Shown here piece after piece: positions 6,026 to 10,967 of a stretch of 12,796 nt of DNA. The DNA is from Ilumatobacteraceae bacterium (GTDB lineage Bacteria; Actinomycetota; Acidimicrobiia; Acidimicrobiales; Ilumatobacteraceae), in the NCBI GenBank assembly GCA_023263465.1, contig JALQWV010000024.1, positions 1 to 12,796 on the forward strand. The letters run 5' to 3'. The notes beneath the pieces were generated by a model. That model ran no database searches. It worked only from the letters and a program-made list of their open reading frames with translations, and had not been told where the DNA came from. The position numbers and the translations under genes are program-made. Every line of letters starts with the position of its first letter. The stretch's first letter is position 1.

Positions 6026-6796
6026 ATGAAAGACATCTTCTCTTTGAATGGCAAGGTTGCACTTGTAACTGGCGGATCACGTGGAATCGGCGCGATGATC
6101 GTGCAGGGATTCCTCGAACACGGTTGCTCGCGCGTGTACATTTCAGCTCGAAAGGCTGCACAATGCGACGCTGCTGCCAAAGAACTCTCCATGTACGGCG
6201 AGTGCATTTCCATTCCGGGCGATGTTTCCACTCAGGCAGGAATTACTGCTCTTGTTGCCGAAATCTCAAAGCGCGAATCAAAGCTCGACATTCTGGTGAA
6301 CAATGCTGGTGCTGCATGGGGAGCCGAGTTTGATGAGTTCCCTGAAAGCGGATGGGACAAAACCGTAGACCTCAATATGAAGACACCGTTCTTCCTCACC
6401 CAAGCACTTGCTCCACTCCTTCGCGCAGCAGCGTCCAAGGATCACTTGGCAAAAGTGATCAACATCGCTTCAATTGATGGCGTGTCGATTAACCCAATGG
6501 AGACATATCCGTATGCAGCGAGCAAAGCCGGACTTATTCACATGACCAAGCGCATGGCGCTTCGTCTCATTAAGGACAACATTGGCGTATCTGCAATTGC
6601 TCCTGGTGCATTTGCTTCGGAAATGAATAAAGCGGCGCGCGATCACGGAGATGCGATTGCAGCAGCAATTCCTGCAGGGCGCATCGGTACTCCAGAAGAC
6701 ATGGCTGGTGCCGCTATCTACCTTGCATCACGAGCTGGCGACTACGTGGTTGGTTCAACCGTCATCGTTGATGGCGGAGTAACGTACGCGCGATAA
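6026..6796 (+). CDS. Short-chain dehydrogenase/reductase, FabG/RhlG-like
   Basis: This 256-residue classical SDR is an NAD(P)-dependent oxidoreductase of the alcohol/ketone type. The Rossmann glycine motif is TGGSRGIG (15-22), NNAG sits at 92-95, the catalytic Ser is Ser149 in INIAS, and the YxxxK pair is Tyr163 and Lys167 in YPYAASKAG. The C-terminal IVDGG (247-251) is also typical. Arg41 and Lys43 (SARKA) after the second strand favour NADP(H). The middle part (GCSRVYISARKA, NNAGAAWGAEFDEFPESGWD, IAPGAFASEMNKAARDHGD) resembles the RhlG-like subgroup of 3-oxoacyl reductases. The length is normal. The ATG at 6026 follows TAGTCT by seven bases. It diverges from the transporter/reductase/acyl-CoA dehydrogenase set and converges on pyrophosphatase with only 7 bp between stops. 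A role in 3-hydroxyacyl/3-oxoacyl conversion is plausible but inferred. Confidence 0.94.
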   Translation: MKDIFSLNGKVALVTGGSRGIGAMIVQGFLEHGCSRVYISARKAAQCDAAAKELSMYGECISIPGDVSTQAGITALVAEISKRESKLDILVNNAGAAWGAEFDEFPESGWDKTVDLNMKTPFFLTQALAPLLRAAASKDHLAKVINIASIDGVSINPMETYPYAASKAGLIHMTKRMALRLIKDNIGVSAIAPGAFASEMNKAARDHGDAIAAAIPAGRIGTPEDMAGAAIYLASRAGDYVVGSTVIVDGGVTYAR

Positions 6797-6803
6797 CACT
6801 CAA

Positions 6804-7283
6804 TTAGTGCTTGTAGCGCGCGAGCGCGTCCTGAATTTCCTTAGTCGCAGCGCTCCGGCCTTCCCAGCCCTTCACTGTTGTGTCTTTGTTTGGTTCTAGC
6901 AATTTGTAGACCTCAAAAAAGTTTCCAACTTCGTCAAGCAGATGCTCCGGCAAGTCCTCAATGTCTTGGTACGCGACATAACGCGGGTCGTGCGAAGCGA
7001 CACACAAAACTTTTGCGTCAGGACCCTTTTCATCAGACATCCAAAACACGGCAACCGGTCGCACCATCACGTGGCATCCAGAAAAGGTTGGCTGGCTCAA
7101 CCACACCAATGCGTCGAGCGGGTCGCCGTCTTCGCCAAGCGTGTTGGGGAAAAATCCATAATCGAGCGGGTATTGCGTTGCGGTGAAGAGCGTACGATCA
7201 AGCCAGATCTCACCTGTGTCGTGATTCATTTCGTACTTATTGCGTGACCCCTGTGGGATCTCCACGATCATTTCAACTTCCAT
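6804..7283 (-). CDS. ppa: Soluble inorganic pyrophosphatase, family I
   Basis: This cytoplasmic family I inorganic pyrophosphatase hydrolyses PPi to two phosphates and so pulls biosynthetic reactions forward. Numbered from the ATG at 7283 it has 159 residues, the usual bacterial length. Active-site marks are EIPQGSRNKYE (8-18, with Lys16 and Glu18), Arg30, YPLDYGFFPNT (38-48) and the family signature DGDPLD (52-57). VKGW (138-141) is the expected C-terminal element. An in-frame GTG at 7289 would add two residues. I prefer the ATG because TAGGCT lies exactly six bases before it, the same spacing as other leaderless starts here. EngB ends 27 bp beyond its start on the same strand side, but the own promoter suggests independent transcription. 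Its stop is 7 bp from that of the convergent short-chain dehydrogenase. Confidence 0.97.
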   Translation of the reverse strand: MEVEMIVEIPQGSRNKYEMNHDTGEIWLDRTLFTATQYPLDYGFFPNTLGEDGDPLDALVWLSQPTFSGCHVMVRPVAVFWMSDEKGPDAKVLCVASHDPRYVAYQDIEDLPEHLLDEVGNFFEVYKLLEPNKDTTVKGWEGRSAATKEIQDALARYKH

Positions 7284-7289
7284 GGCCAC

Positions 7290-7295
7290 AGCCTA
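7290..7295 (-). promoter_or_regulatory. Predicted -10 TAGGCT for pyrophosphatase
   Basis: TAGGCT (minus strand) ends six bases before the ATG at 7283, so transcription would start on that A. This choice decides between the ATG and the in-frame GTG at 7289, which would lie upstream of the transcription start. Confidence 0.55.
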
Positions 7296-7310
7296 GGGAT
7301 TAAAAACGGC

Positions 7311-7892
7311 TTACTTCAGGACACGATGAACAATTGAGCGAACTTTTTCAATTCCCTCATTGGTACTTGTGCTTGTCCACACCACTTCGCTGGGGTCGAC
7401 CTCACAGTTTTTTGCTAGATCGCGCTTGCGTGTTTCACGTTGTGATGGCTTTACTTTGTCTTGCTTTGTGGCGATGATCTGAAAATCAACTTCACTTGCA
7501 CGCAGTTGTTCGAGCATCATCAGATCTAAATCGGTTGGTCCAATTGCCCCGTCAACAAGAACCAAGATGAGATCAAGTTCTTCGCGCTCATTCAAATAGC
7601 CGACGATCATCTTTTCCCAACCGCGCTTCAGTTTTCCTGACACAGCCGCGTACCCATATCCCGGCAAGTCAACCACGGTTCCGCCAGATGGAGTTTGAAA
7701 CAAGTTGATGAGCTGTGTTCGTCCTGGTGTATTTGACACGCGCGCCAAGCTCTTGCGATTACACACTGCATTTAAGAGTGCGGACTTCCCCACGTTCGAC
7801 CTGCCGACCAATGCAATCTCTGCTTTAGATTCTGGCAACTGATCAACGTTTGATGCCGAAAGTACGAACTCCATGTGTATCGGCTTAGTCAC
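7311..7892 (-). CDS. engB: Ribosome biogenesis GTPase EngB/YsxC (YihA)
   Basis: This 193-residue TRAFAC-class small GTPase is needed in other bacteria for maturation of the large ribosomal subunit. All five G motifs are visible: G1 GRSNVGKS (30-37), G2 around SNTPGRTQ (53-60), G3 DLPGYGY (75-81), G4 TKQDK (142-146) and G5 near TSTSTNEG (173-180). The length is normal for EngB. The start is GTG at 7892, supported by TAGTCT six bases upstream; the ATG at residue 7 would drop part of the N-terminal strand. It diverges from the Gfo/Idh/MocA gene across 39 bp and lies upstream of pyrophosphatase on the same strand. My recollection, unchecked, is that EngB is missing from many well-studied actinobacteria, so its presence helps place the host. 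Confidence 0.96.
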   Translation of the reverse strand: MTKPIHMEFVLSASNVDQLPESKAEIALVGRSNVGKSALLNAVCNRKSLARVSNTPGRTQLINLFQTPSGGTVVDLPGYGYAAVSGKLKRGWEKMIVGYLNEREELDLILVLVDGAIGPTDLDLMMLEQLRASEVDFQIIATKQDKVKPSQRETRKRDLAKNCEVDPSEVVWTSTSTNEGIEKVRSIVHRVLK

Positions 7893-7898
7893 AGCGCA

Positions 7899-7904
7899 AG
7901 ACTA
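7899..7904 (-). promoter_or_regulatory. Predicted -10 TAGTCT for EngB
   Basis: TAGTCT (minus strand) ends six bases before the GTG at 7892, consistent with a leaderless mRNA starting on G. It lies in TCGTAGTCTTG, an 11-base stretch identical to that before the short-chain dehydrogenase at 6026. Confidence 0.6.
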
Positions 7905-7914
7905 CGAGCCGTAG
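7902..7914. repeat. Short inverted repeat CTACG-AGC-CGTAG in divergent promoter
   Basis: Perfect 5-bp arms (7902-7906 and 7910-7914) around a 3-base centre. The left arm overlaps the predicted -10 of EngB, and the right arm lies just before the predicted -10 of the divergent oxidoreductase. It could be an operator or simply two facing CGTAG promoter elements; it is short enough to occur by chance. Confidence 0.35.
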
Positions 7915-7919
7915 CGACC

Positions 7920-7925
7920 TAAAGT
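7920..7925 (+). promoter_or_regulatory. Predicted -10 TAAAGT for Gfo/Idh/MocA gene
   Basis: TAAAGT is followed by six bases and then the first of three consecutive ATG codons (7932). Transcription would start on that ATG, which favours it over the ATGs at 7935 and 7938. Confidence 0.55.
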
Positions 7926-7931
7926 GGCGAC

Positions 7932-9008
7932 ATGATGATGCGCGTTGGCGTAATTGGCACGGGAATGATGGGCTGCGAACACATTCGCAATGTAAACGCC
8001 AACCCCAACGCCATCGTCACCGCAATTTCAGATCCACATGAAGAACCACTCGAATGGGCACGGCAGGCACTCGGCGCAGATAATTCGGTAGCAGAGTTTC
8101 GCGACCATCGTGAACTGTTGAGTTCGGGTGAAGTTGATGCGGTAGTTGTTGCCTCCCCGAATTTCACTCACCACGCGTTATTGCTCGACATCTTGCAAAC
8201 GGAATTGCCTGTGCTGGTTGAAAAACCCATGTGCACAACCATTGAACATTGCCAAGACGTAGTCACACTCGCTCAGCAACGTAAAGCGCTCACGTGGGTG
8301 GGGCTTGAATATCGCTATATGGCACCGATTGCAGGATTGCTTGACGTAGTCAATTCTGGAGAACTTGGTGACGTAAAAATGCTGAGCATTCGCGAACATC
8401 GGTTTCCCTTTTTGCAAAAAGTGAACAACTGGAATCGTTTTTCACGAAACACTGGTGGAACGCTTGTTGAAAAGTGCTGCCATTTTTTTGATCTCATGAA
8501 CTTGATCGCGAAGTCAGCTCCCGTACGTGTAATGGCAAGTGGCGCACAAGACGTAAACCATCTCGATGAGTTTTATGACGGTGAGCGTGCAGACATCTTG
8601 GATAACGCCTATGTGATTGTTGAATTCGCTAACAACATGCGCGCAATGCTCGACCTCAGCATGTTTGCTGAAGTCGGAAGAAACGAACAGGAAATCTCCG
8701 TTGTTGGCAGTTTGGGTAAAGCAGAAGCGCACATTCCTGGTCCGGGACACATATATGTTGGCAATCGAACAAGTCGAGAAGTGCGCAAGGTTGATGCGAC
8801 GATGAGCCCCGATGTCAGATACGCCGGTGCACACTTTGGAGCAAGCTACGTAGAAATTGACAAGTTCGTACATGCCATACGATCCAACGTCAATGCTGAA
8901 GTAACCGTGAACGACGGACTGTGGTCAGTGGTGCTTGGAGTTGCAGCGCATCGCGCAATTGATGAACGACGTGTGGTCGAGATCTCTGAATTTAATCTTC
9001 GAACGTAA
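7932..9008 (+). CDS. Gfo/Idh/MocA-family oxidoreductase
   Basis: This 358-residue two-domain NAD(P)-dependent dehydrogenase is of the glucose-fructose oxidoreductase / myo-inositol dehydrogenase family, which usually acts on sugars, inositols or related polyols. The N-terminal Rossmann domain has VIGTGMMG (7-14), an acidic residue after the second strand (Asp34 in ISDPHEE) favouring NAD, and the family motif EKP (Glu97-Lys98-Pro99). The C-terminal alpha/beta domain carries GGTLVEKCCHFFDLM, where His184 and Asp187 fit the conserved HxxD of the active site. It is complete and of normal length. The start is the first of three ATGs, supported by a TANNNT hexamer at the leaderless spacing. Its 3' end overlaps the convergent DHA2 transporter gene by 17 bp. 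A glycoside hydrolase lies nearby, so a sugar substrate is reasonable, but the specific substrate cannot be read. Confidence 0.93.
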   Translation: MMMRVGVIGTGMMGCEHIRNVNANPNAIVTAISDPHEEPLEWARQALGADNSVAEFRDHRELLSSGEVDAVVVASPNFTHHALLLDILQTELPVLVEKPMCTTIEHCQDVVTLAQQRKALTWVGLEYRYMAPIAGLLDVVNSGELGDVKMLSIREHRFPFLQKVNNWNRFSRNTGGTLVEKCCHFFDLMNLIAKSAPVRVMASGAQDVNHLDEFYDGERADILDNAYVIVEFANNMRAMLDLSMFAEVGRNEQEISVVGSLGKAEAHIPGPGHIYVGNRTSREVRKVDATMSPDVRYAGAHFGASYVEIDKFVHAIRSNVNAEVTVNDGLWSVVLGVAAHRAIDERRVVEISEFNLRT

Positions 9009-10482
9009 TTTTTGAACCCGCAGAAATCATTTGAGCAGTCGTTGGTTTGCGATAGATCAGAATCATCAAAATTCCTGCAGACACGTACACGAATCCATTA
9101 ATGATCCAGGCTGTGTGATACGCAGACAAATCAAGTTTCGCTGTTTCCTCTGTCCACACCAGCGGTGAACCAGTCGCCGCCGCGTCTGCTACTCGAACTC
9201 CCAGTTCATAAATCTGTTTGAAGGCAGGAGCCGCAACAGTGAGTGCAATTGCCGAGCCAAGGGCTGTGCCAATTTGGCGAGTCGTGGTGCTGAGCGCTGA
9301 TCCCATTGCAAACTCTGACGGTGGCAAAAATGCAGTCGCCGAGCTGGACAATGTGGAGATAGACAAACCCACACCAATTCCGGTCACCAACATCCATGGC
9401 AAGTAATGGGCAACATATTCGGGCTCGGTCGTCATGAAGTTGGCCAACATAAACGTGCCGAAACTCAGCAGTAAAGCACCTACAAATAGCACTCGCGCGT
9501 GCCCAAGTTTTGTTGCGTACTTCCCTGCAAACGGAGCAACAAGTGCAGCCATTGCTGGCCCAGGAAACGTTGCAAGACCAGAGCGAACCACGCTGTAATC
9601 CCAAACCTGTTGCAACCAAGTGGTGTTCAGTAGCCACATGCCAATAAATCCAACACTGAACAACACTCCCGACAAGTTTGACGCAACGACAAACGGAAGT
9701 TTGAACAACGACAGATCGAGAAGTGGACTCTCCACAACCTGACAGCGCCGAATAAATGCGCCAATAAGCATCAAACCGATTACGAGAGCAATGCCGGATC
9801 GAATGTCAACAAATCCCCACTCTTCGCTCTGAGAAATGGCAAGCACAACAAGTGCGACTCCTGAAAATCCGAACAGCACGCTTGGGTAGTCAACTTTACG
9901 CTGAGCATTTTCGTCCTTGCTCTCCCGCAATATCTTTCGACCCATTAGTACGGTGAAAATGCAGAACGGTACGTTAATGAAAAAGAGCGATCTCCAGCCC
10001 CACAAATCCACGAGTATTCCACCTGCAGAAGGGCCAATTGCTGCAGCGAGTCCTCCTACTGATCCCCAGATAGCAATTGCCTGAGTTCGTTTTTCTACGG
10101 GAAACTCTGGCAAAACTAGAGCAATTGACGCAGGAGTTAGTTGTGCACCACCAATTGCTTGAATCACTCGTGCCAGTACCAGCATCCACGCAGTCGGAGA
10201 TAATCCGCACAACACCGATCCAATGCTGAAAATAGTGAGACCGCGCAAGAAAGCGCGCTTGCGACCGAATACGTCAGCAAATCGACCGGCAGTCAGCAAA
10301 CCTGCAGCATAAGCAATTGAATACGCAGAAAACACCCATGCCAACACATTCGCTTGATCGTGGCCAAACGTGTTTTCAATTTCTCCACGTGCAACAACCA
10401 CAATGCTCAGGTCAAGTGAAACAAGAAACGTGGCAATCGCCGTCAAACTCAAAACACGGTATGCACGTGACATTTTGGCCAT
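8992..10482 (-). CDS. MFS transporter, DHA2 (EmrB/QacA-like), 14 helices
   Basis: This 496-residue inner-membrane transporter belongs to the DHA2 drug:H+ antiporter family, recognised by its length of about 14 helices and EmrB/QacA-type motifs. These are SLDLSIVVVA in helix 1 (22-31), motif A GRFADVFGRKRAF (66-78), ARVIQAIGGAQLTPASIALV in helix 4, motif C GSVGGLAAAIGPSAGGILVD (140-159) and the following WGWRSLFFINVP (161-172). It appears complete. The ATG at 10482 has TACTGT five bases upstream, slightly closer than the other leaderless sites. It lies 20 bp after the thioesterase gene on the same strand, so it may be co-transcribed with that gene and the GH3 gene. Family members export lipophilic compounds; the substrate here is unknown. 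The stop lies inside the 3' end of the convergent Gfo/Idh/MocA gene (17-bp overlap). Confidence 0.94.
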   Translation of the reverse strand: MAKMSRAYRVLSLTAIATFLVSLDLSIVVVARGEIENTFGHDQANVLAWVFSAYSIAYAAGLLTAGRFADVFGRKRAFLRGLTIFSIGSVLCGLSPTAWMLVLARVIQAIGGAQLTPASIALVLPEFPVEKRTQAIAIWGSVGGLAAAIGPSAGGILVDLWGWRSLFFINVPFCIFTVLMGRKILRESKDENAQRKVDYPSVLFGFSGVALVVLAISQSEEWGFVDIRSGIALVIGLMLIGAFIRRCQVVESPLLDLSLFKLPFVVASNLSGVLFSVGFIGMWLLNTTWLQQVWDYSVVRSGLATFPGPAMAALVAPFAGKYATKLGHARVLFVGALLLSFGTFMLANFMTTEPEYVAHYLPWMLVTGIGVGLSISTLSSSATAFLPPSEFAMGSALSTTTRQIGTALGSAIALTVAAPAFKQIYELGVRVADAAATGSPLVWTEETAKLDLSAYHTAWIINGFVYVSAGILMILIYRKPTTAQMISAGSKITFED

Positions 10483-10487
10483 GCACC

Positions 10488-10493
10488 ACAGTA
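10488..10493 (-). promoter_or_regulatory. Predicted -10 TACTGT for DHA2 transporter
   Basis: TACTGT (minus strand) ends five bases before the ATG at 10482, one base closer than is usual here. It lies in the 20-bp gap after the thioesterase gene and may be an internal operon promoter. Confidence 0.4.
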
Positions 10494-10502
10494 TCCCTAA
10501 CG

Positions 10503-10952
10503 CTATTGCACGATCGTGCTGAAGTCCTCCGAGCGGGGCAATGAAAGTATCGCTTTCATTAGGTTTTCTGGCGGAGCAATCATTTTGCGCGTGGCAAGAT
10601 CAAAGAAGGCAACCAAACTTGAAATCTTGCACGCCAGTTTTCCGTTGGCCTTAATGAATTGATTGCGAAAGATGAATCGCGTGTTGTCTTCGCTTATGCC
10701 TGCTAATTCATTCGTCACGGTGAGGTCTTCGGCAAGGCGTACTTCGCGTTTGTATTCAATCTCGTCCTTCAACACCACCGGACCGAGTCCTGCGCCAAAG
10801 AACTCTGTCAGTGTGTAACCATTTGCATTGAAAAATTCCATCCGAGAATTAGCGGAAATGTCAAGGTATGCAACGTTACGCATGTGCCCATTGGAGTCAA
10901 TCTCTCCCCATCGGGAACGAATGTGAATTTCAGAGCGATCGTCAGTTGCCAT
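10503..10952 (-). CDS. Hot-dog fold acyl-CoA thioesterase (4HBT type)
   Basis: This 149-residue single-domain protein belongs to the 4-hydroxybenzoyl-CoA thioesterase / YbgC-like hot-dog family, whose members hydrolyse acyl-CoA or acyl-ACP thioesters in the cytoplasm. The N-terminal segment RWGEIDSNGHMRNVAYLDISANSRMEFF (14-41) matches the family pattern in which Asp19, Gly22, His23 and Asn26 surround the active site. The rest forms the expected beta strands (VLKDEIEYKREVRLAEDLTVTNELAG, then RFIFRNQFIKANGKLACKISSLVAFFD). The length is normal. The start is ATG at 10952, with TAACAT eight bases upstream. It lies 15 bp after the GH3 gene and 20 bp before the DHA2 transporter gene, all on the minus strand. 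The acyl substrate is not predictable. Confidence 0.9.
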   Translation of the reverse strand: MATDDRSEIHIRSRWGEIDSNGHMRNVAYLDISANSRMEFFNANGYTLTEFFGAGLGPVVLKDEIEYKREVRLAEDLTVTNELAGISEDNTRFIFRNQFIKANGKLACKISSLVAFFDLATRKMIAPPENLMKAILSLPRSEDFSTIVQ

Positions 10953-10960
10953 GAACTGAA

Positions 10961-10966
10961 ATGTTA
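10961..10966 (-). promoter_or_regulatory. Predicted -10 TAACAT for thioesterase
   Basis: TAACAT (minus strand) ends eight bases before the ATG at 10952, giving a leader of about two bases. It sits directly after the GH3 stop codon, within a 15-bp gap. The spacing is looser than at the other genes, so confidence is lower. Confidence 0.35.
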
Positions 10967-10967
10967 G

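Noticed and set aside
6787..6822. Possible bidirectional terminator: CGCGCG at 6787-6792 and 6817-6822 with inner CACT/AGTG
   Set aside because: The stem has a long loop, CGCGCG is self-complementary and common in coding DNA, both arms lie inside coding sequence, and there is no T-tract on either side.
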